DNA of 64,000 nt from Bacillota bacterium (GTDB lineage: Bacteria > Bacillota > Clostridia > Acetivibrionales > DTU013). Below are positions 10,701-19,374 of this stretch, piece by piece (positions within the stretch are counted from its first letter, which is position 1; the number at the start of each line of letters is the position of its first letter). Under the pieces are notes generated by a model. It worked only from the letters and a program-made list of their open reading frames with translations. It was not told where the DNA came from and made no database searches. The translations under genes were made by a program, and so were the position numbers. The DNA lies in NCBI GenBank assembly GCA_023433505.1, contig JAEZCO010000012.1, positions 86,639-150,638 on the forward strand, in the 5' to 3' direction.

Positions 10701-11822
10701 CTGGGCTATGTGGTGAAATACGAAGAAGCGCTGACTCCGCTGGCTGCTGCCCGGAAGATTCTGGCTGAATTTAAGTCGGAAGATAAAGGGATTCGTTTGA
10801 GGGATGAATACATAAGCTCCCTCCATAACCGGTACCGTGAAAACATGCAGTATCTGGTAGAGTATAATCTTCGGATCGATACGGTATTTGATGCCGGGGA
10901 AGATAGTGGGGATGAAGCGGTTTCCAGGGTCCTGGCCCAGCGTAAGCGGATGGAGCTTGTAGCAAAGGTGCAGGGACGGGATGTGGATTTTTATACCATG
11001 ATCGCTTTTATTGTCCAATCCGTCGAGGAAAACGACAGGTTGCTTAAAGAAAGCGACCGGCAGCTGTTTGAAGACATCCTGGCAAATACGGTAGGAAAGA
11101 AAATAAGAGGGAAAATCTATCACAGCGAGCAGTGGGTGAAAAAGATCAATGCCTTGATGGAATCCATGAACACATCCAGCGGGCTGTCTTTCAGCCTTTC
11201 CTGGAGGAAAAAGACTGCGGAGTCCGAAGACCAGTTGGATACCAGGGAGCTGGTCGAATTGCTGCAGCCCGATGCGGTGCTTCTCACCGAGGAAGACATG
11301 TCAAAACTGACGTCGCATTTCCGGTCCAAAATCGCACAGGCGCGTAAACGTATGGAGGATAACGGAAGCATACAATCCTTCCATACAATTATGAAGGAGA
11401 TTCTCGACTACCGGAAATGGTTTGAGTTCCAGCTGTTTTACAGAAAGACGGGTGAAAGCCGTAAGGAACTCACCGATAATGCCTTCTTCAAGTTCAGTGG
11501 AGGGGAGAAAGCCATGGCTATGTACGTACCGCTGTTCTCTTCGGTATATGCGAGATTTGACGGAGCAGCCCATAAGGACTGTCCAAGGGTTATTTCACTG
11601 GATGAAGCTTTTGCCGGAGTGGATGATAATAACATCGCCGACATGTTCAGGCTTGTTGATGAATTAAAGCTGGATTTTATTATCAACTCACAGGTGCTTT
11701 GGGGTGACTATGCTACGGTTCCGTCCCTTTCAATTTATGAATTGATACGGCCTAATAATGCTGATTTTGTAACTTCCATCCGGTATTTGTGGAACGGCAG
11801 GGTGCGGAGGCTTATGGAATAA
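7728..11822 (+). CDS. jetC: Wadjet type II protein JetC (SMC-like ATPase)
   Basis: A 1364-residue SMC/MukB-like protein of the TIGR02680 family, the motor of the Wadjet complex. The head is split as expected: Walker A GSNGSGKS at residues 36-43, ABC signature FSGGEKAM at 1256-1263, and Walker B ending in Asp1292-Glu1293, so ATP hydrolysis should be intact. Between them are long charged coiled coils (about residues 250-460 and 760-1020) enclosing a hinge-like middle. Family knowledge: JetC extrudes DNA loops and brings circular plasmids to the JetD nuclease. The ATG at 7728 has AGAAGGGA upstream and fits the family's N terminus; a longer open frame begins inside jetB but lacks support. Confidence 0.93.
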   Translation: MSNKNRWTITRIGLINFWYYDEQEFEFSDGKLLLRGSNGSGKSVTMQSFIPLLFDGNKSPERLDPFGSRARKLENYLLGEDEQNKEENTGYLYMEFIKPESGNYLTIGMGLRAKKGRPIDFWGFSITDGRRVGIDIMLYKDIGEKIPLSKIELKNRIGNGGEMPEGQREYMDMVNKLLFGYEDIDEYDELIKLLVQIRTPKLSKEFKPTVIYEIMNNSLQPLSDDDLRPLSEAIENMDKIRDQLEMLKESRKAADRLKTEYDKYNRFILQEKSRECSQASDRLDNARKEAKDLERQSLEYLELHNKAEEEHLQLVQMQTALDHRKQQLEEHDGFKAKQEIVKLEARVKELEGKLDIKKKALEQKRDREKKLKHKIDELIAQKEQQETQLDKLLEEMGEVAGEFFFDEHHFTSAELKADLFKPYDFKLLKAETDRYRSKITNARKALEEQQRKEQSYDASLKELEQAGKDREEARREQEKTENLFAEIKEEFIEKVYTWEKGNTYLRIPPDDMPLVARAAHAYGVEATYDDIKAEARRHYITVESAMNRQILENETIKKSHEDLRHEKLQELEKWKARKDPEPERAPKTEAYRKMLEAAGIPHIPFYKAVDFRPEVETPARGRIEEALADMGLLDALIIPQKHLSKLTVVPEDAGDRYIVPDPQFFKQELSLLLQPVVPKDGDVTFEDIDNVLKSILLEDKSGGASINENGQYCIGLLKGKTTQVSIPRFLGIEARKLYRQQTIDALALEIAQIKLAIEGQDAIILEWKQKKTVLEKELEVFPGRTDLETALATMDLAVKTLQARDKEVARRQEASDKLYVELKSSRDRVRELAHGLQIPMTLGDFEGAESSAGIYRDKLSGLETQHSRLLDVFRSISLHEDQKEEVFADIDAIWVDIRSIKLDMEGDGRKRDNLEQVLLQTDYEAIKAEVENCIQGLREIPLKLETAIRNSEENKGRHQTAVDNLEKSSRMAEGYERVAAVTMESFRMEYGLGYVVKYEEALTPLAAARKILAEFKSEDKGIRLRDEYISSLHNRYRENMQYLVEYNLRIDTVFDAGEDSGDEAVSRVLAQRKRMELVAKVQGRDVDFYTMIAFIVQSVEENDRLLKESDRQLFEDILANTVGKKIRGKIYHSEQWVKKINALMESMNTSSGLSFSLSWRKKTAESEDQLDTRELVELLQPDAVLLTEEDMSKLTSHFRSKIAQARKRMEDNGSIQSFHTIMKEILDYRKWFEFQLFYRKTGESRKELTDNAFFKFSGGEKAMAMYVPLFSSVYARFDGAAHKDCPRVISLDEAFAGVDDNNIADMFRLVDELKLDFIINSQVLWGDYATVPSLSIYELIRPNNADFVTSIRYLWNGRVRRLME

Positions 11823-11843
11823 ATAAAGGATTGGTGTCGGCAA

Positions 11844-13265
11844 ATGGATAAAGCTGCTTTATTAAGCACTGGCGAAAATATAACTTCTGATAATCTTTCC
11901 CGGGGAACTACGCTTGACGCTCCATTCCCCAGAAAAGAATCGGAAGTAATATTTCCGGTGCTCCTAAATGAATGTGTATCCTACTTCAAAAATAATCCCG
12001 GATTTAAGAGGGCTTTTGAAGGCATGCGAAAAAAATACCTTTCCCTGGGTACCGTGGGAGGGACTTTGATCATTCAGAAGCTCAATCCTCAGGAAAAACA
12101 GGCGCTTTCCGGCTTCCTGCGCAGGGATTTCCTGCACAATGCCGGTACCACGCTTAAGTTTTCAGATTTTCAGAAAGCGCTTGATTCAACAAAATTCAAA
12201 GGGGTCAGGATGGAAGACGTGCTCAAGGAGTATTTCAAAGAGGAGCTTATTTCCAATTCGCAGGCTCAAACGCTTTATGAGGAAAACAGAAGCCGGTTTT
12301 TTAAGGAATTTATAGAACATTTCGGCTCCACGCCGGGCGGGATGTGGCTTCAGGCTGCCTTGTCCCAAAAGGAATTTGCTTATAAGACCTTGATACAAAG
12401 ATATGATTCAAACAGGGACAGCCTGTTACTTGAAATATCTGTCGTTTGCAGCGCTCTCAACTGCCTTCCGCATCTCCGGAATGAAAAAATGCGGCTTCCG
12501 GTTTTTGCCTCCTCCATAGCGTCGGACCCCCATGCACTGGATGACAATACGGCCTGCGGACAGCTTTTTATTCAAGCGCTGGCATTTCACACAGGGTGTA
12601 TAAGGCCCGGGAATGCTTTCGAACGCGCTGAATTATTGTACAAAGCCGGCATACTCATCGATGAAGTTTCCAACTGGGTACTCTGCTGCGGTCTGATCTC
12701 ATTCAACAAGGATGGCGAAGTCCACCCAGGCTGGAAAGGCTTTTTTGATTTAGGCGAGCCGTTGCAGGCTACACTTCTGAATTTAAGCAGTCTTGAAAAA
12801 GTTACTGCACTGTCGGGCCGTGTTTATGTTGTTGAAAATCCATCCGTGTTCAGTTCTGTCCTAGACAAGGCACGGAGCATGAATAAGGAGACAAACCGGA
12901 ATATATCCCTTGTATGCACCTATGGACAGATAAACCTTGCGGCTCTGGTGCTTCTGGACCTTCTTGCCGCTTCATGCTCTGAAATCTGGTATTCGGGTGA
13001 TTTTGACCCGGAGGGCATTGTCATTGCCGACAAACTGAAGCTGCGGTATGGGAATACTTTGAAGCTATGGAGATACTCATACGATGATTATCAATCCGCA
13101 TTGTCGGACCGTGTTTTAGACCAATCAAGGCTCAAACAGTTGGAAGGCGTGATATCTCCACAGCTGCGGCAGTTGGTGCAGGCTGTAAAGACACAGGGAC
13201 AGTGCGGCTACCAGGAGATGATTCTTGAGAGATTGACGCAGGACGTTTTCAGCGGCTGCTATTAA
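11844..13265 (+). CDS. jetD: Wadjet type II protein JetD (DUF3323/DUF2399, Toprim-type nuclease)
   Basis: A 473-residue protein of the TIGR02679 family, last gene of the Wadjet operon and 21 bp behind jetC. The N-terminal part corresponds to DUF3323 and the C-terminal part to DUF2399, a Toprim fold related to topoisomerase VI. The metal-binding residues of Toprim are visible: Glu331 in VVENPSVF, and Asp386 and Asp388 in SGDFDPEG. JetD is the nuclease subunit that cleaves the plasmid after loop extrusion stalls (established for Wadjet). AAAGGA at 11825-11830 is the likely ribosome site, with a rather long spacing of 13 to ATG 11844. All catalytic residues are present, so the system looks functional apart from the altered JetA tail. 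Confidence 0.92.
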   Translation: MDKAALLSTGENITSDNLSRGTTLDAPFPRKESEVIFPVLLNECVSYFKNNPGFKRAFEGMRKKYLSLGTVGGTLIIQKLNPQEKQALSGFLRRDFLHNAGTTLKFSDFQKALDSTKFKGVRMEDVLKEYFKEELISNSQAQTLYEENRSRFFKEFIEHFGSTPGGMWLQAALSQKEFAYKTLIQRYDSNRDSLLLEISVVCSALNCLPHLRNEKMRLPVFASSIASDPHALDDNTACGQLFIQALAFHTGCIRPGNAFERAELLYKAGILIDEVSNWVLCCGLISFNKDGEVHPGWKGFFDLGEPLQATLLNLSSLEKVTALSGRVYVVENPSVFSSVLDKARSMNKETNRNISLVCTYGQINLAALVLLDLLAASCSEIWYSGDFDPEGIVIADKLKLRYGNTLKLWRYSYDDYQSALSDRVLDQSRLKQLEGVISPQLRQLVQAVKTQGQCGYQEMILERLTQDVFSGCY

Positions 13266-13364
13266 CTGGGTTGATAGTATATTTTATATAGGTTTAAAAA
13301 CGTCAGGTCTACAAATTTTGTTTAATAAACCATATATTTGATTGATACGAATTGACTACTTTAG

Positions 13365-13394
13365 TTGCGGTTGATGGCCGGGTTGGGATATAAT
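13365..13394 (+). promoter_or_regulatory. Predicted promoter of the first YesM/YesN pair
   Basis: TTGCGG at 13365-13370, an 18-bp spacer and TATAAT at 13389-13394 lie about 45 bp before the kinase start. The -10 box is perfect and the -35 box is weak. Confidence 0.4.
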
Positions 13395-13439
13395 TATTAC
13401 GTGATGTACTCATAAAAATTATTCAATGCAGGTATTGGC

Positions 13440-15245
13440 ATGAAATACAGAGAGAATAACATCAACTTGGCTTCAATATTCTTCAATGCTTCACTAAAAA
13501 GCAGGATTTTTATTTTCTGTGCGGGGATTCTTCTGATAACCCTCTCCGCTTTTGCCTTCCTCACAATAAACATATCAAACCGGGCAATAGTGGACAAGGC
13601 TACAAAAAATGCAGGAAGAGAATTGGAATTGATTGACAGGAGCCTTCTTAACCTTACAAGCAATGTTGAAAACTATGTAAGAATATTGTCAATGGACAAT
13701 CGGCTTCAAGAAGGACTGGAACGCATGTATAACAAGGAGCTGGATTCAGTCGGCTACCTTGAGGTGGAAAAAAAACTGTCAACCACAATCAGTAATGTAG
13801 TAACACCCGTTACTTACATTGCAGCAGCCAGCATCATGTCGGCGAAAGGTTCTTTGTTCAATATAGGTTTTGCTGACAATTCCAGTATCAGCTCGGTTTT
13901 TGACGATAAACTGATAAGCGGCATTACACAGAACAAAATTCCTACCTGGACAGGCTTGATAAAAATGAAATATAAATTCGGTGGGGACGAAAACGTATTT
14001 ACCATAGCAAAGACAATCATAGGCCTAGATACTGGCCATATACTCGGAACGGCGATACTTTACCTGAAGGAAAAAGACGTCGCCTCAATTTATCTGGACA
14101 ATATAAACAACCAGCATGACAAGTTTTATATAATAGACGATCAGATGAACATCATATCCACGCAGGATAAAAATGAGCTTTACCACCGGTTTGATGAGGA
14201 AGAGTACCTGGGGAAGTATCGATTGAAGGATTTTTCCCGTGCACGGAGCTTTATCAGGGATGGCGGAGGGAAACAGACGCTGGTGACTGTTACAGAATTT
14301 AAAAAACTGAACTGGAAAATCATCAGTGTTATTCCGCTTGACGAGATTACTAATGAAAATAAAGGGATAACCGGGCTTATTCTTATTTTCGGGGTGATCT
14401 GTCTGATATTCGCATTTGCCGCCTCATATCTGCTGTCCTATACCATATCCAAACCGATACTGAAGCTGGTAAAAATAATGAAAGAGATAAAATCCGGCAA
14501 TCTGAAGCTCAGAGCTGAGTTCAAAGCCAGAGGAGAGATCAGAATGCTGGGAGACGGCTTCAATAGCCTTATGGATAAGATAAATAGCCTGCTGGAGCAG
14601 ATTTATACGGAGCAAAAGCTGAAGAGGGAAAATGAATTCAAGCTTCTTCAATCCCAAATCAAACCTCATTTTCTATACAATACGATTGAAACCATCATTT
14701 CCTTCATCAAGCTCAACCTGAAGGACAATGCCATGACGACGGCAAGGAACCTTGCCGGTTTCTACAGGATTTCTCTCAGCAAAGGCAATGACCTGATTAC
14801 CATAAAAGATGAAATGCTCCTTACAGAAAGCTATCTTTCCATACAAAAGCTTCGTTATATGGAATACCTGGATTACAGGATGGAAGTAGAAGAGGAGATA
14901 TTGAAGTACCAGATACCGAAGCTGACCTTGCAGCCCCTTGTGGAGAATTCCATCTATCATGGCTTAAAACAGAAGGAGGATAAGGGCATACTAGTCATAA
15001 GAGGCTTTCATGAGCAGGGTTCATTAAAAATAGAGGTCTATGACGATGGCGTGGGAATGAGTGAAGAACAAATTGCCAAGGTTCTTAAACGGTCACCTGT
15101 TGAGCAGAAGAATTCAGAATTCGGCCTGCACAGCGTAGATACCAGATTGAAGCTGCTATACGGGGAACAGTATGGATTGACTATAGAGAGCAGAGTTGCC
15201 GAATATACCAAAATTACGGTTAAATTACCCGGTATTGATGCATAG
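13440..15245 (+). CDS. YesM-family sensor histidine kinase
   Basis: A 601-residue membrane kinase. A transmembrane helix near residues 20-42 and a second near 304-327 enclose an extracytoplasmic sensor domain of about 260 residues. A HAMP domain follows, then the YesM-type His_kinase domain with the phospho-acceptor His410 in QSQIKPHFLYN. The C-terminal ATPase domain has the N-box PLVENSIYHGL and a DDGVGM G-box. Such kinases sense extracellular carbohydrates and phosphorylate the partner regulator encoded 9 bp downstream. The binding protein and permease genes that follow suggest it controls uptake of fructan, sucrose or a related sugar. The ribosome site is weak (CAGGTA), so expression may be low. 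Confidence 0.9.
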   Translation: MKYRENNINLASIFFNASLKSRIFIFCAGILLITLSAFAFLTINISNRAIVDKATKNAGRELELIDRSLLNLTSNVENYVRILSMDNRLQEGLERMYNKELDSVGYLEVEKKLSTTISNVVTPVTYIAAASIMSAKGSLFNIGFADNSSISSVFDDKLISGITQNKIPTWTGLIKMKYKFGGDENVFTIAKTIIGLDTGHILGTAILYLKEKDVASIYLDNINNQHDKFYIIDDQMNIISTQDKNELYHRFDEEEYLGKYRLKDFSRARSFIRDGGGKQTLVTVTEFKKLNWKIISVIPLDEITNENKGITGLILIFGVICLIFAFAASYLLSYTISKPILKLVKIMKEIKSGNLKLRAEFKARGEIRMLGDGFNSLMDKINSLLEQIYTEQKLKRENEFKLLQSQIKPHFLYNTIETIISFIKLNLKDNAMTTARNLAGFYRISLSKGNDLITIKDEMLLTESYLSIQKLRYMEYLDYRMEVEEEILKYQIPKLTLQPLVENSIYHGLKQKEDKGILVIRGFHEQGSLKIEVYDDGVGMSEEQIAKVLKRSPVEQKNSEFGLHSVDTRLKLLYGEQYGLTIESRVAEYTKITVKLPGIDA

Positions 15246-15254
15246 GAGGAAATT

Positions 15255-16877
15255 ATGCTGAAAATCATGCTTGTTGACGATGAGTATTATTTCAGGGAGG
15301 CGCTGAAAGTATCGGTTTCCTGGGAAGAACTTGGTTTTGTGGTTTGCGGAGAGGCTAAAAACGGCAAGGATGCACTTGAAAAGGTAGAAGAACTGAATCC
15401 GGAAATCATTATTGTGGATATCAACATGCCTGTTATGGACGGTTTGGAATTTGTACAGATCCTCAGGGACAAGGGCTTAAACAGCAAAATCATTATCCTG
15501 ACCGGGCATAGTGAATTCAACTATGCCAAACAGGCAGTACAGCTTGGAGTGTACAATTATATTTTAAAGCCTGTAAATGAGGAAGAACTTGCAACCTCCC
15601 TGCTTGAACTAAAAGAGGTCATCGAGAAGGAAACGGATATAAAAATCGAGGTTGACAGGTTGAAGCAGCAGGTAAGGGACAGTCTTCCCCTGTTGAAGGA
15701 CAAGCTGCTGAACGACCTGCTTCAGGGCAATTTGATATGGAAAGAAAAAGATACGGTCAAAAGGATGGAATATTTTAATGTCAACATCCATTCAAAATTT
15801 TACCGGGCGGTCACTGTTGAAATCGATGATGCAGACAACCGGTATTGGAGCGATGAAGACAACCAGATATGGAAATATGCCGTCTCAAATATCGCCTGTG
15901 AGATACTTGCGGAATATTGTACTTTTGATCTGTGTTATGATAAAAACGACAGGATTTGCTTTATTATCGGTTCGGATAATGAAGACGGCCCTGATCCCGA
16001 CACGCTGCTCGAAAACAGGCTAGAGTTGGTCAGGACGGTTATATGCAAGCATTTGAAATTTACAGTAACTATTGGTGTCGGAAATAAAAAGGGTCGGCTA
16101 TCGGATATTGCCGCCTCGTATCAGGAGTCCGTCGTAGCTTTGAAGAGCAAGCTTACGCTGGGCGATAACAGGATTATTGCCTACAATCTGGTAGCATTTC
16201 CCGAAATAAAGGTTAATCTGTTTACAGTCGAGCATAGAAGCCAGCTTATGATGAATATGCGCACCGGTGATGATAAAGAAGTGCAAAAGCTGTTAATTCA
16301 GATTTTTACCGAGATTCGCAGAAGAAATATCCATCATGAGATCATCGCCTTGCTATGTATTGAAATGGTATCGACTTGCATGGAGTTCATATTGGAAGTG
16401 GGACTTAGTCTGAAAGACATGTTTCCCGGCAGCAAGCTCAATATAATTGAGGATATCCAAAAGAAAAGGTCTATCGCTGAAATGGAAAGCTGGGTTGAAA
16501 TGATTTTTGGCCATACGCTGGAAGCAGTGAAAACGACAAAGAGCTCAAAAGCTTCCAAGCAGATTGAAGAAGTCAAAAAATACATTGCGGAGAACTATTA
16601 TAAAAATGAGCTGAGCGTTGACGAAATAGCCAGGAAACTGTTTGTGAATTATGCCCATCTCTGTTTCATCTTCAAACGTGATGCCGGCATGACCATCAAT
16701 GAGTACCTGACAAGATTCAGGATAAATATGGCAAAGGAGCTTCTGGATGCCGGAAATACCCTCGTGCTTGATGTTGCTGAAAGGGTGGGGTATGCCGATG
16801 CCAACTATTTCGGGAAATGCTTCAAAAAGTATTATGGCCTTGCTCCAAGTAAATATATTTTGAATATCAGACGGTGA
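15255..16877 (+). CDS. YesN-family response regulator with AraC-type DNA-binding domain
   Basis: A 540-residue regulator. The N-terminal receiver domain has Asp8-Asp9, the phospho-acceptor Asp55 in VDINMP and the conserved lysine in ILKP. A long middle region separates it from the C-terminal AraC/XylS double helix-turn-helix (about residues 440-540), which ends with the usual ADANYFGKCFKKYYG signature. AGGAGG sits just ahead of ATG 15255. It is the cognate partner of the kinase directly upstream and probably activates the transporter operon that begins 140 bp downstream. Confidence 0.92.
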   Translation: MLKIMLVDDEYYFREALKVSVSWEELGFVVCGEAKNGKDALEKVEELNPEIIIVDINMPVMDGLEFVQILRDKGLNSKIIILTGHSEFNYAKQAVQLGVYNYILKPVNEEELATSLLELKEVIEKETDIKIEVDRLKQQVRDSLPLLKDKLLNDLLQGNLIWKEKDTVKRMEYFNVNIHSKFYRAVTVEIDDADNRYWSDEDNQIWKYAVSNIACEILAEYCTFDLCYDKNDRICFIIGSDNEDGPDPDTLLENRLELVRTVICKHLKFTVTIGVGNKKGRLSDIAASYQESVVALKSKLTLGDNRIIAYNLVAFPEIKVNLFTVEHRSQLMMNMRTGDDKEVQKLLIQIFTEIRRRNIHHEIIALLCIEMVSTCMEFILEVGLSLKDMFPGSKLNIIEDIQKKRSIAEMESWVEMIFGHTLEAVKTTKSSKASKQIEEVKKYIAENYYKNELSVDEIARKLFVNYAHLCFIFKRDAGMTINEYLTRFRINMAKELLDAGNTLVLDVAERVGYADANYFGKCFKKYYGLAPSKYILNIRR

Positions 16878-16914
16878 TTCCCGATTTTTTTCCTTATGTA
16901 CAATCAATAATCCC

Positions 16915-16943
16915 TTCAACTCAGTGAACAGTGGCGATACAAT
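16915..16943 (+). promoter_or_regulatory. Possible activator-dependent promoter of the sugar transporter operon
   Basis: TTCAAC at 16915-16920, 17 bp, then TACAAT at 16938-16943. The poor -35 box would suit a promoter that needs the upstream-encoded YesN-type activator. A palindrome GTAACGTTAC lies just downstream. Confidence 0.3.
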
Positions 16944-17018
16944 TAGGATGTAACGTTACGGTGCATTTCGAAAGGTTTTTATGTCTGAATTCATTATTCA
17001 AATCAAGGAGGTTTAAAA

Positions 17019-18377
17019 ATGATAAAGTTAACCAAGATCGTTTCCATTCTTATCGCTTTAGCTTTGTTGATCTCTCTGGCAGCATGCGGTGGAAATTCAA
17101 CCACCTCCGATACGACAAAAGCCGCAGTGACAACTACCGCAGCTGCAGCTTCGACAACAGCAGCAACAACCCAGGCGGCGGAAAAAGTCAAAATAAAATT
17201 CCTTATGATGAGTGCTGACGACAATAGGAACAACATTCGTGACAAATACATAAAAGAAAATGTCGGCAAAGAAATGCCCAATGTTGAGGTTGAATATGAC
17301 CTGGGCGGCGGCGGACAGGATTATGCAAACAAACTTAAGGCTTACAATGCGTCCGGAGACATGCCCGATGTATGGTTTTCCGAGCAGAATCTCTCTGCCG
17401 TGGTAATCGCCGCAGGCAACGCACTTGATTTATTACCGAATATACAGAAGTCGGGATATGACAAAAAAATGAAGCTGCCGGCGCTAGTAGCCCCGGACAA
17501 GGATGGGAAACTTTATTGTGTTGTGCCTGGAGCAGACCAATACTTCACACCAAGGATATGGTACCACAAAGACATCTTTGCCAAGTATAACATTGAAGTT
17601 CCCAAGACTTTCGATGAGCTTGTAAAGGTATGTGAAACACTCAAGGCAAAAGGGCTTGTTCCAATGTCCATCTTTGGAAAGGATGGCTGGGTTCCCAACC
17701 TGTGTATGGTTCAGACAATGATCATGGCAGAAGACCCGTCCGTTGCTCAGGCTTTGTGTGATGGCAAAACCGATTTCAGCAATCCTGTAGTCAAAAACGC
17801 TCTGGGCAGGATCCAGAAGCTGGTTCAGATAGGCGCATTTGATAAGGGTGTTACAAATGTTGACTACGGCCCATCAATCGAAGCCTATACCTCCGGCAAG
17901 GCTGCCATGCTGGTAATGTTCTCGTGGGAGGCCACAAACCTTGAAAAAGCAGCTCCTGATACTGATTTCATACCCTGGCCTTCGGCAAAAGACGGAATTG
18001 ATCCCAATGGAGCAATACAGTACTGGGGAGCTCCCTTGAGCGGATATCTTGCATCAGCAAAATCCAAAAATCCCGATACGGCTGCCGACTTTGCAATATT
18101 CTGTGGTGTCCAGGAGGCAAATTACTGGAATGATAGCGGTGCGCCCACAATGTATGATACAGGCAAAGAGGTTAATATTACTTCACCTTTGCTGAAGAAG
18201 AGCCTGGACCAGTTCAATGCTGCAGCGAACAAGATCCCTTCGATGTGGGCGGCAACCTTCAACACGAAGATGTCGGCTGAATTTGCGACGCAGAACAGTA
18301 AGCTTCTTACAGGTCAGTATTCACCGGACGATTATATCAAGGTGATCAATCCCATATGGGCTGAAAACTTTAAATAA
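17019..18377 (+). CDS. Sugar ABC transporter, lipoprotein substrate-binding protein (CUT1)
   Basis: A 452-residue family 1 extracellular solute-binding protein. A signal peptide ends in the lipobox LAAC with the lipidated Cys23, followed by a flexible Thr/Ala/Ser-rich linker of about 35 residues and then the two-lobed binding domain. It would be anchored outside the membrane and hand sugar to the permeases encoded next. AAGGAGG precedes ATG 17019. The neighbours (YesM/YesN upstream, two permeases downstream, then GH32 and sugar kinase genes on the other strand) suggest a fructo-oligosaccharide or sucrose ligand. No ATPase gene is present, which is usual for CUT1 systems that share one MsmX-type ATPase. 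Confidence 0.92.
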   Translation: MIKLTKIVSILIALALLISLAACGGNSTTSDTTKAAVTTTAAAASTTAATTQAAEKVKIKFLMMSADDNRNNIRDKYIKENVGKEMPNVEVEYDLGGGGQDYANKLKAYNASGDMPDVWFSEQNLSAVVIAAGNALDLLPNIQKSGYDKKMKLPALVAPDKDGKLYCVVPGADQYFTPRIWYHKDIFAKYNIEVPKTFDELVKVCETLKAKGLVPMSIFGKDGWVPNLCMVQTMIMAEDPSVAQALCDGKTDFSNPVVKNALGRIQKLVQIGAFDKGVTNVDYGPSIEAYTSGKAAMLVMFSWEATNLEKAAPDTDFIPWPSAKDGIDPNGAIQYWGAPLSGYLASAKSKNPDTAADFAIFCGVQEANYWNDSGAPTMYDTGKEVNITSPLLKKSLDQFNAAANKIPSMWAATFNTKMSAEFATQNSKLLTGQYSPDDYIKVINPIWAENFK

Positions 18378-18420
18378 ACCGGTAATGACTTATTTATAAG
18401 GGAAAGCAGACTAATGGAAA

Positions 18421-18453
18421 CATCCCTATATGAGCCTAGCTCATATAGGGATG
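18421..18453 (+). other. Perfect 15-bp hairpin between binding protein and permease genes
   Basis: CATCCCTATATGAGC at 18421-18435 pairs exactly with 18439-18453 across a 3-base loop (CTA). There is no T run after it, so it is not a typical terminator. Hairpins at this place in sugar ABC operons often protect the binding-protein message or cause partial attenuation, giving more binding protein than permease; that role is inferred here. Confidence 0.75.
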
Positions 18454-18472
18454 TAGTTAATAGGTGACAAAC

Positions 18473-19357
18473 ATGAATAAATATAACGGCAACAGACTGG
18501 CAATATTTATATTCTCATTTCCTGCACTTCTGTTATTTACAGCTTTTGTCATATATCCCATCATTCCTGAAATAGGAATAAGCTTTCAAAATAATGATGG
18601 CTTTAAAAGCCTGGGCTATGTTGGATTTAAAAATTATATAGACGTTTTGAAGGATGCAGCTTTCTGGAGATCGAATCTTAATACGTTGATCATAGTACTT
18701 GTATCAACATTGCTAGGCCTGCCTTTATCGCTGCTTCTGGCATTGGTCATGGATAGGCTGGGCAATTCAACAAGAAGGTTCTTCAAGGCCACCAGCGTTT
18801 TCCCGGCGGTACTTTCGGTGACAGTCATCGCACAGATGTGGATTGCTATTTATGATCCGATGTGGGGCTTGATAGACAGCGTATTGAAGGCGCTTGGACT
18901 GGAAAACCTTGCTCTGGCATGGTTGTCTGACCAAAGAACAGTCGTCCTTGCAATCACAGTGGCCTTTTTATGGCAATATATCGGTCTGAATGCTTTGCTG
19001 TTTTATACAGGCATCAAAGCTATTCCCAAAACTTATTATGAGGCCTCGCTGATTGATGGGGCCGGATTTTTAAAAACCAGCCTCAAAATCACAATCCCTC
19101 TTTTGCAGGATGTGACCAAATACATCCTTGTCCTGTCAATGCTTGGCTGCATGTCTCAGTTTGCGCACGTAAGGATAATGACCGGCGGAGGACCCGGAGA
19201 TATTTCAAGAACCGTGATTTACCAGTTGTTCTTCAAGGCGTTTTCAGCCTCCGATTTCGGCCAGGGCTGCGCTATTGCGATCATTTTCGTAATGGAATGC
19301 CTTCTATTGACCTATATGATAAACAGATTCGTGGCAAGAGAAAAAATTGAGTTTTAG
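18473..19357 (+). CDS. Sugar ABC transporter permease, MalF/UgpA type
   Basis: A 294-residue membrane protein with about six transmembrane helices and the ABC permease EAA loop (EASLIDGAGFLKTSLKITIP), through which it would contact the shared ATPase. ATG 18473 is chosen because AGGTG lies 7 bases ahead; a GTG at 18464 is a possible earlier start. It works with the next permease and the binding protein upstream to form the import channel. Its message begins just after the hairpin described above. Confidence 0.93.
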   Translation: MNKYNGNRLAIFIFSFPALLLFTAFVIYPIIPEIGISFQNNDGFKSLGYVGFKNYIDVLKDAAFWRSNLNTLIIVLVSTLLGLPLSLLLALVMDRLGNSTRRFFKATSVFPAVLSVTVIAQMWIAIYDPMWGLIDSVLKALGLENLALAWLSDQRTVVLAITVAFLWQYIGLNALLFYTGIKAIPKTYYEASLIDGAGFLKTSLKITIPLLQDVTKYILVLSMLGCMSQFAHVRIMTGGGPGDISRTVIYQLFFKAFSASDFGQGCAIAIIFVMECLLLTYMINRFVAREKIEF

Positions 19358-19374
19358 CAGGATGGTGAATTATC

